Origin: Paragyromitra xinjiangensis
Taxonomy: Eukaryota > Ascomycota > Pezizomycetes > Pezizales > Discinaceae
Length of the DNA stretch: 64,000 nt
Assembly (NCBI GenBank): GCA_038503065.1
Contig: JBCAMK010000001.1
Span: 1 to 64,000 of the forward strand
Direction of reading: 5' to 3'
Part shown: positions 1 to 11,311 of the stretch, piece by piece
Layout of the letters: each line of letters begins with the position of its first letter
How positions within the stretch are numbered: the stretch's first letter is position 1
The notes under the pieces: generated by a model
Told to the model about the DNA's origin: nothing
What the model saw: the letters and a program-made list of their open reading frames with translations, nothing else
Databases searched by the model: none
Translations under genes and position numbers: made by a program

Positions 1-40
1 CTAAAGCCTAAAGCCTAAAGCCAACCCCAAACCCCTAGCC
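1..40. repeat. degenerate telomere-like repeat
   Basis: Three consecutive copies of CTAAAGC open the window, followed by C-rich degenerate text (CCAACCCCAAACCCCTAGCCC). It resembles the CCCTAA strand of a fungal telomere but is not canonical. It suggests the window starts in a subtelomere; the true chromosome end is not shown. Confidence 0.45.
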
Positions 41-69
41 CAGTAATCTAATAATTCATGATATTTGCC

Positions 70-745
70 GATGTCGCCGTACGACGCGTTTCTATACCTT
101 GGGATCTGGACTTTTGCTCCCGTACGACGCGTTTCTGCACCTCAGGATTTGGCCTTTTGCTGCCGTACGACGCCATTCAGCAACCTCGCAACCAGCAAAT
201 ATCCGCCGTACGACGGCTCTCTGCTTCTTCAGATTGGGCCTTTTGCTGCCGTACGACGCGTTTCTGCACCTCAGGATTTGGCCTTTTGCTGCCGTACGAT
301 AGCTTTCTGTTCCTTCAGATTTGGCCTTTTGCTGCCGTACGACGCGTTTCTGCACTTCAGGATTTGGCCTTTTGCTGCCGTGCGGCGCCATTCAGCAACC
401 GAGCAATCAGCAGATATCCGCCGTACGACAGCTTTCTGCACCTCTAATATTTTGGCCTTTTACATCGTGCAAATCACGGGCTGATTCTGCAATTTGGCAA
501 TGTTGCTTCTTGTCTCCGTACGACCCATATATTGATTTTGAATAGTTGCTTTGGCTGCCCGTACGATGTGATTCTCTACTTTTGCAAAGTGCTCCCAGGC
601 GCCGTACGACACTATTCTCCACTTTTGCAAGGTGCTCCCAGTCGCCGTACGACGCGATTCTCCACTTTTGCAAAGTGCTCCTAGGCGCCGTACGACGCAT
701 ATCTGACTTTTGAATAGTTGCTGCTTCCCGCCGTACGATAGCCTG
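70..745. repeat. 43-bp tandem satellite with CGTACG core
   Basis: The palindrome CGTACG recurs at 78, 121, 164, 207, 250, 293, 336, 379 (CGTGCG) and 422, always exactly 43 bp apart. A degenerate unit lies near 466. The series resumes at 517 and runs 560, 603, 646, 689, 732, again at 43 bp. The first block shares text such as GGATTTGGCCTTTTGCTGC; the second shares CACTTTTGCAAAGTGCTCC, so there are two subfamilies. Open frames in this stretch exist only because the repeat lacks stops; they should not be called genes. Confidence 0.95.
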
Positions 746-861
746 CGGGCTCCCGTGGCTCCCGACCACGTTACACACCGCCAAAAGCTGACCCTGACCC
801 GAAACGCTCAGCACGAAAAACCCCTATAATCAGACGAAACCACCTCTACGATCAACATCGC

Positions 862-1018
862 AGAACAGTCTTAGCAGCCTACCTTCTTCACTCCTCACCG
901 CGATAAATCCTAAGTATCCCACGATACTTCCCCCCATTTAAAGAACAGTCTTAGCAGCCTACTTCTACTCTCCTCACCGCGATAAATCCTAAGTATCCCA
1001 CGATACTTCCCCCATTTT
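862..1018. repeat. 80-bp direct duplication
   Basis: A unit starting AGAACAGTCTTAGCAGCC at 862 is repeated from 942. Both copies contain CCGCGATAAATCCTAAG and end in a C-run. The copies differ by a few substitutions and small indels near the middle. No coding potential is visible. Confidence 0.9.
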
Positions 1019-1505
1019 AAACATCGTTCGTCACTCATCTTATCGTAGCCTAAGCCTGAGAAACTAGTGCTTATTAAACGAGATTTGGCTCGAAGATTGC
1101 GATATGAAAGAATAGACCTCCTTAGAACAAGACCTGAAATCTGGAGGGGTTTGCCTAGATTTCATGGTCCTGAAACCAGCTAAAGGAAATAAACCGATTA
1201 AAATGTGCGGCGTACCTAAAATAAAAAGAATCTCAATACAGGCTAGATTTAATTTAGCGGAGATGTAGTAATACGGTATGCTTTTAATTCCTGTAACACA
1301 AACAAAACAAGAATAGATTTAGGCAACCACCGTCCTTGGCGATGAAAGTAGCGCAAAGAAAGGAAGTATCCAATATCCAATTAGTTGGCTGCCGGCTTTA
1401 AATCTCGCCCTATTCCAACAGTCCCTTAGTGCGTTAAGCTGATCCAAAAGCCTGTAGATTTACAAGCTTGAGAATCTTAAATTCGTATTTACATCCTATT
1501 GCGGT
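1019..1505. other. gene-free subtelomeric stretch
   Basis: AT-rich sequence between the duplicated repeat and the 3' end of the biotin gene. No gene, RNA or clear repeat was recognised. It must include the 3' UTR and terminator of the minus-strand biotin gene. Confidence 0.5.
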
Positions 1506-4096
1506 TTATAAAGCCCTTATAATAGCATCCTCTATCTCTGCTATCGTCACTCGACTGCTTGTCTGGCTAGCCATAAAATATACAACATTGCCCAATGCAC
1601 GGACATGCATCTTCCAATCTTTTTCTGGGCCACCTCTTACCTTCTCTAGAAAGCTATTCGCGGCTGTAGAGGAGTAACCTATAACGCACAGAAACTGATC
1701 AGACTATACAATTCGTTGTCATCAAAACGGGAATGTATCACGAGTAAACGCTGCCTACCTGCTTGAGAAGCCTTAAGGTGTATTGCAAGGACCGAGCCTA
1801 ATGCCCAAACGCCATCAACATTTAGCAAACTCGAGACGTTTGCTACGAATGCTTTTGACCATGAACTCCACGCCACTGCTTCTGCTTTATCAATGCCAGC
1901 CCAATCACTCTTTGCCTTTCGCCAGCCACCCGTGTTACCGAGTTCGATCAGACTTCTGACACTCGTCACAGCAACAGAACAGCCAATTGCATGCGCCGTG
2001 TAGGAATGTCCATGTAGCAATGCATCTTTTTTCTCTTCTCCCAAGAACGCTTCAAAAATACTTTCGCTAGCTAGAGTGGTGGAAAGTGGCAGTAGACCGC
2101 CGGTCAAGAGTTTCGCGAACACGGAAATGTCCGGGTGAACTTGAAGGAAGGAGGATGAAGTAATACGACCGAGGCGATAGAGGCCTGTAAACACCTCATC
2201 GAAGATTATCGGAAGCCCAGCCCAGGTGTTCTCTGATGGCAAATTCTCTAGGTATTTGTTCGTAGTAAAGAGGGATGGGTTAGAGCGAATGACAGAGACC
2301 AGAGCTGCTTGAAAGAGGGGATCGCTGTATAAAATAAACACGATAAGATGGGAGTTCCGCCTGCGATAGGGTTAGGTAACTCACGCAAATAACATCCCGC
2401 CGGCACCCAAAACCACTGGTTCGATTATTACTGCGCCAAATCGATAGCCCTCCTTTTTGGTGAGCCTTTCCAGTGTGTTATAGATATATCTCTCATACCG
2501 CTTCCCAGTCTCTTGCTTCATCCGTTTCTCAAGTTCAAAGACCTCACCTAATGACGCAAACTCCATACATTCCCCAAGCTCTACCGCCATATCCTCAGGC
2601 ACCTCTATCACCCACAGTCCTTTCTTCATTATAACTTTTGGAAAGTCAAACCACCAGCCCCGCCCTTTGTACCAATCTACCTCCTTATTGTAATCACAAG
2701 GCTCTGAACAATCCATAACCCCTAGCGTGTCACCATGATAGCTCCCCTTCAACCCAATCACACCTGCTTCCAGTCCATCATTCCAGCCATATCGAACACG
2801 AGAAGCTTTTAATGCCATTTTAACCGCTACTTCGCATCCGGTAGAACCATTGTCTGAGAAAAATACTTTCTTTAACCGTGGGTTTTCTAGAGAACTCAAT
2901 AGTAGCTTAGCTAACGTAAGAGCGGGTTCATGTATCGCGCCGGCGAACATTACATGGCCGTACCGGCCTGCAGCATAGGCTGCAGAGTGTGTCAGGGTGG
3001 TGTTGGCATGCCCAAGGCCCTGCGTCCACCAAGAAGCTGAGCCGTCGAACATAGGGGCCAATAGGGAACCTCTATCTCCCGGAGAATATGCTTGAAAGAA
3101 ATCGCCATGTGCCGAATCAATTGCTGTTATGGAGTAAGGTGATAGATCCCGGTGTTGCGTAAACGGATACCAGATGTGCTTATGCGCTTCTTCTGACATT
3201 TCGCCTAACTTTGCGACCCGTTGTGTGTGTTCGATTTCTAGATGGTGCAACATATCCAGCATCTCTTCAGAGCCGGACTGAGATTCATAATAAACACTCA
3301 TAGCTTCTCGATCCAGGGCAACATCCTTATGCTTTTCCGGTGGAGGCGGAACGGCTCCTGTTTTAATCCCATGTTTCGTAAAATATTGTTTCAGGTATAC
3401 ATGATTCTTGTAGTAATCATTCCTAAATAGAAGTACTCCTACAACATCGTAGCCCCTCATATTCAAAGACTCGAAAGCGGAGATTGAAGAGGATATTCCA
3501 CCAAGGCGAGAGTCCGCTATAAGGAGAACCGGAAGTCGGAGAGGGCGGTAGAGGTCGGCTTGAGAAGATCCAGAGAGAGTAGGAGAATGGACACCTCCTG
3601 CTGTTTCAAGCAAAAAGGTGCCAGGGCCTGTTTGAGCATATTTCTGGACGCGGTCGAGGATTGCACGGAGAATTGACTCGTCGGATGGAGGCTGATGGGG
3701 GTCAGCATGTGGCTTTATCTGCGACAATTGTCGATTCTTTCCGAATTTCACATACCTAAAGAAGTTCAACACACGTCTCTCAAAAATAGCTATCCCTCTA
3801 AAAACCATCGAACTCACCTTTACGGCTACCAAATGTGGGCTAACAGGTTCGTCAAATTGCATCAAACACTCTGCCTCAATCTCCTTCGCAAACCTCGCAA
3901 CATGTCTGTCATCCGCATCTTCAAGAGAACCAGTTGATATTGGTTTAAGATACCATACTCTTTCATTTTCTCGGTTCTTCCGAAAGGCTTTACAAATAAT
4001 TGTTGAGAAGATTGTTTTCCCAACGTCAGTATTTGCCCCGTAGACCTGGAATGACCGAAGGGAGCGAGAGAGGTAGGAGCCGATAAAAGGGGTCAT
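1506..4096 (-). CDS. bioDA: bifunctional dethiobiotin synthetase / DAPA aminotransferase
   Basis: Catalyses two consecutive steps of biotin synthesis: KAPA to DAPA (PLP-dependent aminotransferase half) and DAPA to dethiobiotin (ATP-dependent ligase half). Model: complement(1506..1678, 1759..2324, 2385..3718, 3818..4096), 783 aa. The BioD half has the P-loop GANTDVGKT (residues 20-28). The BioA half has IWYPFTQH, SYHGDTLG, FDEVFTGLYR with Asp580, and the PLP lysine Lys609 in FAKLLTGG. The first intron (99 nt) has a length divisible by three and can be read through by mistake. The last (80 nt) hides the true C-terminus, which contains RALGNVVYFMASQTSS, a typical end for this family. Length and domain order match other filamentous-fungal fusions. 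It lies head-to-head with the KAPA synthase gene, so co-regulation is likely. Confidence 0.93.
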
Positions 4097-4407
4097 TTTG
4101 TTTAATTGATCTTAGTAAACCGGCCTTTATTTGTTTCGTGGTTCAGTCGAAATTCCTTCCGAGGCGGGGGCGGGGTGGGGGTGGGGTGAGGGCGGGGTAC
4201 TTTGCAGTATAGCCTACAAGGCACGAGGGGAAAATTTTTACTCGTGTGCTTGCATTTCTCCTCCTGCGGCTGGTCCCATTACCCACGCAGATGTAGCCAG
4301 GGTGAAAATATCAAGTACATAGGCTCATTAACTTGATCTACAGGAACCCCTCGAAATCAAAAAGGCCTGTCTGTCTAAGGCACCCCATTGAGTTCCTGTC
4401 CGTTGTC
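4097..4407. promoter_or_regulatory. shared divergent biotin promoter with G-run tract
   Basis: This 311-bp gap separates the starts of bioDA (minus) and bioF (plus) and so must hold both promoters. At 4164-4198 the plus strand has six G-runs of three to five bases separated by one to three bases, which fits a G-quadruplex-forming pattern. No clear TATA box is visible. Regulation by biotin is a plausible inference, not shown by the sequence. Confidence 0.6.
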
Positions 4408-5790
4408 ATGAGAAACGATACTTCAATTGGCGGCGGCATTTCCGCTTCTCTTCAAGCAGCCCTCGCTCAACGCCGCACCCTTTCCCGCCTCCGCCGGCTA
4501 ACGCTCCCCCTAGCTAGCGCCGCGGATTTTTCCTCCAACGATTTCCTCTCTCTTTCCAACTCGCCCCTTTTGCGTTCAACGTTTCTTGATGAATTGGCCC
4601 GCCATCCAGATCACCCTCTTGGCTCCGGAGGATCGCGCTTATTGGACGGAAACTCCAGTTACGTCGAGGGTCTTGAAAACACTATTGCCTCTTTCCACAA
4701 TGCCCCTGCTGGACTAATCTTCAACTCTGGCTATGACGCAAATTCTGGTTTTTTTGCTTGTATACCCCAGAAGGGAGATATGGTAGTATACGACGAATTT
4801 GTGCATGCCAGTGTCCATGAAGGGATGCGGTTGTCACGAGCCAACATCAAGATCCCATTTGCACACAATTCTCTAGAATCTTTTCGGGAGGTTTTGCAGA
4901 AGATGCAGAAAGATGAGGCTGTTAGAGAAGGAAAAAGAAATATCTTCATTGCGGTTGAGAGCTTGTATTCGATGGACGGCGACCTAGCCCCGCTCTCCGG
5001 GCTTGTAGGTATCGCTGAAGAATTGTTTCCGCTGAAGAACGCACATTTCGTCATCGACGAAGCTCACGCTACTGGTGTTATTGGTCTTTGCGGTCGCGGC
5101 CTAGTATGTGAGCTAGGATTGGAGGAGAAGATATTTGCCCGGCTACATACGTTTGGAAAAGCACTTGCTTGTAATGGAGGTCTGCTTCCTTCTACCAAGA
5201 ACACGGAGGGGAACTTTACAACTTACGATTGAAAAAAAGCAATTACTTTGTGCTCACCCCTTGTGCGAGAATACCTGATCAATTATGCTCGGCCCCTCAT
5301 ATATAGCACAGCTCTCTCTTTTCCCTCCCTTGTTGCAATTCGAGCTGCATATACCATTCTTGTAAGTGGAGAAACTAAACCGGTACGCCTTATACCCTCT
5401 TCTTCCCCATGCAACTATCCTCCCTATGACTAATCTTAAACAAAACTAAAGTTACAATCAACCCTTCACGAGAATGTCTCTCATCTCCGCCACCTGCTCT
5501 CCATGCTCCCCCAAAACCCATTAATTACAGTCCCTGCACAAACCCCCATAACACCAATACTGTTGTTGCTGACACCGCAGCCAAGGAGTCTAGCAGGATG
5601 GCTGCAGGAGAGAGGTTTTGTAGCTCGGCCGATTGTTTACCCAACAGTTCCAACCGGGAGGGAAAGAGTTAGAGTATGTGTGCATGCAGGAAATAGCAAA
5701 GAAGAGATTGAAGGACTTGTAGAGGGAGTGAAAACGTGGTTGGATAACGAGGGAGGAAAACCGAGAAATGGTAAAGAGTCAAATTTGTGA
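4408..5790 (+). CDS. bioF: 8-amino-7-oxononanoate (KAPA) synthase
   Basis: PLP enzyme of the alpha-oxoamine synthase family; joins a pimeloyl thioester and alanine to give KAPA, the substrate of the neighbouring aminotransferase. Model: join(4408..5179, 5240..5361, 5452..5790), 410 aa, in frame throughout. Visible motifs: DFSSNDFLSLS, GSGGSRLLDGN, NSGYDAN, DEAHATG, the PLP-lysine motif HTFGKALACNG (Lys251) and the C-terminal RVCVHAGNSKEEIEGLV. The first donor is GTCTGC, which is weak, but the acceptor restores NGAITLCSPLVREYL, so I trust it. A start 25 codons upstream at 4333 is possible; 4408 was chosen because family similarity begins just after it. No BioB or BioC homologue is in the window. 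Confidence 0.9.
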
Positions 5791-7012
5791 CGTGAGGTAA
5801 TAATTGGCAATCCCGGATACCATGAAATCCTACCCGGGGAGACCAAAGTTCAAATTTTTTAGGAATAGATACCGATGAGTTTTTTGATACCCCTCCAGCG
5901 CGTGCCTTTTTGGCAAATTAGCATACTCCTGATCTCCGCTAGCAATCGAAACCTCTCAGCGATTGGCCATATCTTACTTTTATCTTCATCTGACCCCACT
6001 ACCATGTCTTAACCCACAAAGTGACCCCCTGCCAATGATCACTCCCAGGTTTGTATAGCAATCGACCAAATATAATAATAATTGAAGATTCACCTAGCTC
6101 AAATGCGGAAAGTCTCCACAGATATCGTGTGATAGCCCTATCTTATAAACATAGAGATATCTAAAACAGTTAAACTCAGATAGAAAAGGTTGATCCAACC
6201 ATAAAGCCACTCGATCTACGAACCGCAAAGCTAGTAGGCTAGAACACCTGATAGCCTTTGCACAGAAATTAGCCCCTCTGGGCTTCCAACTTCTATTTCC
6301 ACATCAACAGTGCACTAGCTACCCAAGGATGCCAGCCCTTGGACCATTCTTCAGCCGTATGCCTGGAAGCGCCAAGACTCCATCTCATGTCTTAAACTTA
6401 CTTAGCGGACTAGATAGAGTACCAAGCGAAGCATATCCTTTTGGTACTGCACCCCCTCGCCAAGTACACGCCAAGAATAGATTCGTGTTACACGATCATC
6501 GCAATGCGTGCTTTTAAATCTTGGTCAGCCCAGATGTGGCCCTTCGTGGAGGTCTGTGGTTTACCAAATTAAAGTTCGTGGAACCATACGTCGCTGCGGG
6601 GCGCGAACCTCGGGTGATTGACAAGCAAAAACATATGGTGGACCAACACTAAAACCTGTACCGAGATACCGCGAAACCCGAATCCAATAGGAAATTCGGC
6701 AAATTATAAATCAAGACAAAAAAAACCCAGTTCTTTTTCTATGGAGGAGATTGAGTGAGAAGATGGCTTTGTTTGGTGGGAGCGCCCAGATATACCCCAA
6801 GCCATGCTAAGAAATACCGCGGCAATAGGCTGGGCAACTTGGTTGCCACCCCACCATAGCACCTTTCACAAACACCAATCATATCAGCCCCACATCGATC
6901 TGTAGCACATCCCGGAAAAGTCAAACCCGACTCCGAGCTGAGCCTCTCCAAGTATAAATCCCCCCGGAGGGGGTTGTGATTTGCTGCCAGGCTTCCGGAA
7001 TAAATTCTCGCT
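5791..7012. other. gene-free interval
   Basis: About 1.2 kb between the KAPA synthase stop and the start of the collagen-like gene. The only open frames are short and unsupported. The last 150 bp presumably contain the promoter of the next gene. No tRNA or clear repeat seen. Confidence 0.5.
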
Positions 7013-10000
7013 ATGCAAAGGGTTTTGGTCTCGGTCGACGGAGTAGCCGGGGAACCTGGCAACCAGTTTTACGGGCATCGCGACAGAGTTGGTTAGTTAT
7101 CTCTTCTATCTCTCGTTTTATCGCTCCATTCCCAGGACTAATTCCTCTCCTAGCTCAACCAGGTCGAGTCGGTGAAAATGGCCGATCAGCTCATGCAGCG
7201 GGCGCAGGCACACACGCTGGAATAGTTTCCCTAGAGCTCACTTCTTCTAAACTCGAGGCACACGGCATCCATGGGGAGGGTACTGGTGAGTGGGCAGGCA
7301 AAAGATGGGAGGTAGCCGCCGGCAAAACCATATTTTTGTCAGCCCGAGGTGGAGATGGCGGCGCTGGAGGACGTGGAGAGGATGGACAAAACGGTGGTCA
7401 TGGCACTAAAGGCCAAGACGCAACTGAATTCCAGGATGCGACTGTACGTCATGATTTGTCTACCTCCCGGACAGAAGTAATTGACTAACGAAATTGATAT
7501 AGGATGGAGGACCAGGGGAACGAGGCGGGGAGTATGTCCTATTATCCGGTGTGAGGCAAGCTATTCGGTGAGCTAATAAAATCTACGAAAACAGTGCTGG
7601 AGCTGGAACAAACGGAGGGGACGGCGGCTCTGGCGGTGTTGTCATGATCGAGGTTGCCGACCACGATACAAATCTTCTTCTTGCCGTGGATTGGGATGTT
7701 TCGGCTGGGAAAGGGGGCGATAGTGGAATTCACGGAAACCCTGGGGAAGGAGGATTAGGGGGAGATGGCGGTGCTGGTTGTACTTGGTATTTTGACTCGT
7801 GATTTCGTCTACAAATGGTTCCGCTAACATTCGATTTATAGGCAAGTTAATGATGGTGTTGGCTATGCATGCTGTGGTGGTGGACGAGTTTGCACTTGTC
7901 AAAAGGTAATCGAAAGCTTACACATCTTTAAATTATGATCCCCTGTGCAATTATTTTAATTTTCAGCACCGAGTAGTATAATCAAGTTAGTCTATACAGC
8001 ACCCATAGTCGGCCTCCGGGAAACAAAGGCCAGCAAGGTTTCCATAGTTTCCCAGCAGCAACATACTTAAGTGCAGGTGCAAATGGTGTTCAAGGTTCTG
8101 TCCAGATCAAAGTCAAAAGTTCCAACGGCATGGACACGATCTATCCTGGGAAATATCATATCAAAATTGTTAGCTTTGAGATAGTTGATGAGAACGGTGA
8201 TGCGATCATGGAGCCCGGTGAGCACGTTATAGTGCGGAATATATGCGTCCAAAACTCTGGTACGCCACAAACATAAAGCCAGGAACAAAAGCAGAATACT
8301 GACAATTTGAGCAGGCTTGATGCCAACCCCAGCTCATGCCAAGATACCTATCCTCATCAATGCCGGTAACTGGTTTGAACCAATCTCCAGTGAGCCAGCA
8401 TACCTTCCAACCTCAATCTTTCCTGGAGAGACCGTCAGCGTTCGCGGAGAGGTACGAGCACTTATCCGGCAAGAAGGTGTACCGCGTCAACCTGGAGTCA
8501 TTTTTTCGGCCACTGAGGAATTGCAATTAACAGCAATAATGCCTGGCATAAATCATGTGCTGCCTGACTTTTTCCAACCTATCCCAATCGAAATTAGGTA
8601 TCCTTTGGAACTTGAGGCACCAATAACTTTACGGTCTGTAGAACGAGGAAAAAATGTCACATTTTCCTGGAGAGTATGGGACCTTCACTATCTGAAGACT
8701 TCGGGCAAGGCTAACCCTTCACAGCTTTGGAACGTTAGTAGTAAACCCTACGGATTTAGGGGACTTCTCCATCGTGCAGCAGGCACTTGTTTGTCTCAAA
8801 ACGGAGATAGCCAGCTGTTTAATTTCATTAGCGATGACGCCAATGTCGACCCTACACGTGGCCTCGACATGCTAGATGTCCTAGCTCCGGGGGCTGCAGT
8901 CACCATAGCCCAAAAATTCCAAGTATCAGACCGTGCAGACCAATATTCGACAGGTTCATTAACCCTAGAGCTCTTATTGTCGGAACCTGGGAATAAGGAA
9001 GTTAGATTTTCCACTCTTAGCACTACACACCGCCCTCTCCGTTCAATTATGCATTACCATATCGAGGTCCAGATATCGGCAAAGTACAGCTTTAATCCTG
9101 ACTCAAGATACCTCCTAGTTGTGAATGCGGACACAAGGCCTGAGGTCATTCACCAAGTATTCGGACTCGTGGGTGATCTCGAAATGAGCATGGACGTCTG
9201 GAATTTGAGCGTATATGGGAATTTCATTAACCCACTTACTGGAAGGTGTGTTTTATTTGATTACGTTGGCAAGTCGATTATAATTTTCGGGAATCCATTC
9301 GAATATTTTGGCCAAGGCATAAGATCTGCATTCGCGTTGTTAGATCCTTTCATAATATCATACCTGGCTGCAGCGGAAACTCAATTCTTATTCCCTGAAA
9401 CAACAACAGGCGATGCATGTCTAGGTCCTTGGTTTACTGCATTAATATTCCCTACGTATCCGGCCGAGAGCGGAGCGGTGGATATCGATCGCAAAATCCT
9501 CATTGCCACTCTCAATTGTGAGCAACGTGACGGCAGGCTCTCCACTCATATATTTACCATGAAAACCCAGCTCTTGAAAAATTCCAAAAGTGTTCTGTCT
9601 GCTGAGACGAAACGGACGGCAAGATCACTGAATGAGTATCTTCCACTACACAGATTCTCTGTTGCACCGGTCACTAGTGCCTTAAAAAAAATCGCTGGAA
9701 CAGTAGTCGTGCGTCAAGGACTGCCTCGCACGTCACGCGTTATTGCGACTTTTGGAAGTTGGGATTTGCACGGTGATAGGCTTTCTGATTTCAATACCTA
9801 CATGCTCATTGCATCACTCCCCTTCAGAACCCGGGCCAAAATGTTTTGGGGCAGGGTTGGTTGTCAAATACTTGATCCCCCTGGGGGAGGAATTGCTCCT
9901 AGCGGATCCGTCAATAGTCGTAAAGCATCAGTCGTTCCTATGGGCGTGGTAGAGTTGGATTCTACAGTGGTCGGCAAAGGGAAAATCCCAGAGCTGGCAC

Positions 10001-10738
10001 ATCCTCCCCTTAGCCGGGTAGAGATAGATCAGAAAGTAAGTCCCATAACGAATACCTCTTCACTCAGTTTACTTATCATCTACCGACCAGATTTACCGAG
10101 CTGTTTGTCTTTCAATCTCGTATGAAATTGAACTGGAAGTCAGCCGATTTTGTGTCGATGCACCTTGGCCTGATGTCATTCCCGAAAACAATTGCCTTTT
10201 CCAGGTTTGGAAGGCAGATTACCTTCTCTCCTTAGCCGAAAATACACCTAGGGCTGAGATGCCAGCCGAATTCGAGTTGATGGTAGAGACACTAGGCAGT
10301 GTTGTAGCTGGTGTTCAGCCAACTGGTGCAGGCCAATTTATCGGGCAGAAAATGATTCGGTACGGAAACCGACAAACACACCTCAGAGTACAGCTTCTCG
10401 AGAAACTAGATGTTGCCTTGCGTGTTGCTTTCATCGAGAAGGCTGCGAGCAAGCTCAAGAGGAAGATTTTACGGGCGAGCGACAAGATGAAGGAAGATAT
10501 GGCACAAACAGTCGAAAAGACTATTACAAAGGTGGTCTTGTCAAAACTGAGCACATTCACCGGCGAACAGTACACATCTATACCATTTTTTGACCCTAGT
10601 ACGATGGAAGGCCAATCCGAGGCCTGGGAAGAGACGGAAGCTTCTTCAAGAATTGCAGCCAATGCGGAGATTCTAGGAAGGATTGCAAACGACGAAGCAC
10701 ACAGTCGAGCGATGCTAATCGAGACGTCTAGAGCGTAG
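7013..10738 (+). CDS. large glycine-rich collagen-like protein
   Basis: Model: join(7013..7091, 7154..7443, 7503..7531, 7595..7786, 7842..7905, 7977..8259, 8315..10035, 10091..10738), 1101 aa, in frame across seven introns. The first third is rich in G-x-y and GG-type repeats (GDGGAGGRGEDGQNGGHG; GGDGGSGG; GLGGDGGAG; PPGNKGQQG), resembling short collagen-like segments. The remaining ~780 residues look globular and beta-rich, with no motif I can name. There is no signal peptide or membrane segment. The C-terminal 160 residues are charged and helical (IEKAASKLKRKILRASDKMKED). Fungal genomes encode proteins of this general layout, but I know no function. The 7906..7976 junction uses a TAG acceptor and is the least certain. 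Exon 3 is only 29 nt. Confidence 0.75.
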
Positions 10739-11311
10739 AAAGCTCCCGCTGCCGTTTCCCCAAACCACCTATGAATTAGCGCTATACTGAATTCCACTTA
10801 ATACCGCATGTACTCCACCTAGTTTAAGCTCAACGTTATGTCTCACAATTAATTGCTTGTTACATCTGAGGCTTAAGACCTGAGAGGACAGCTAAATGTA
10901 TCATTCACTTCTTCTTTGGCGACTCAAACCCTAAATGACATTAATTCACGGACGGACACCAAGTATTGGGCTACAACCATCACAATAAGATTTCGATGAT
11001 CCTACGTGACAGCTAGAATATCACTTGCATACATGAAGCCAATAGTCAACGAAAAGCGGTATCCTATACTTTCCCTTGATATACCACTTTGAAGTGAGCC
11101 TTAGCTTACTGAGAGCTAAGGCTCAACTAAAACAATAGCCCAACTATTCTAACAAAAATATGGTTATGATACCCTCCAATTCGTAATCTCAACGCCGCTT
11201 ATTCCCCAAGTCATTCTCCGAAACCGGAGCAAAAGAAAAATGAAAACGAAAGAAAACAACCCCCAGAAATATATGAATAGAAATTTTGGAAACCCCAGAA
11301 GAGAAAATTTC
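10739..11311. other. convergent 3' intergenic region
   Basis: Lies between two convergent stop codons, so it should contain both 3' UTRs. No gene or repeat recognised. Confidence 0.5.

Noticed and set aside
58..814. Several long overlapping open frames on both strands
   Set aside because: They only reflect the 43-bp satellite lacking stops; the proteins are the repeat translated in different phases.
1468..1677. Plus-strand frame near the bioDA end
   Set aside because: It lies opposite the spliced last exon of bioDA, which has family similarity.
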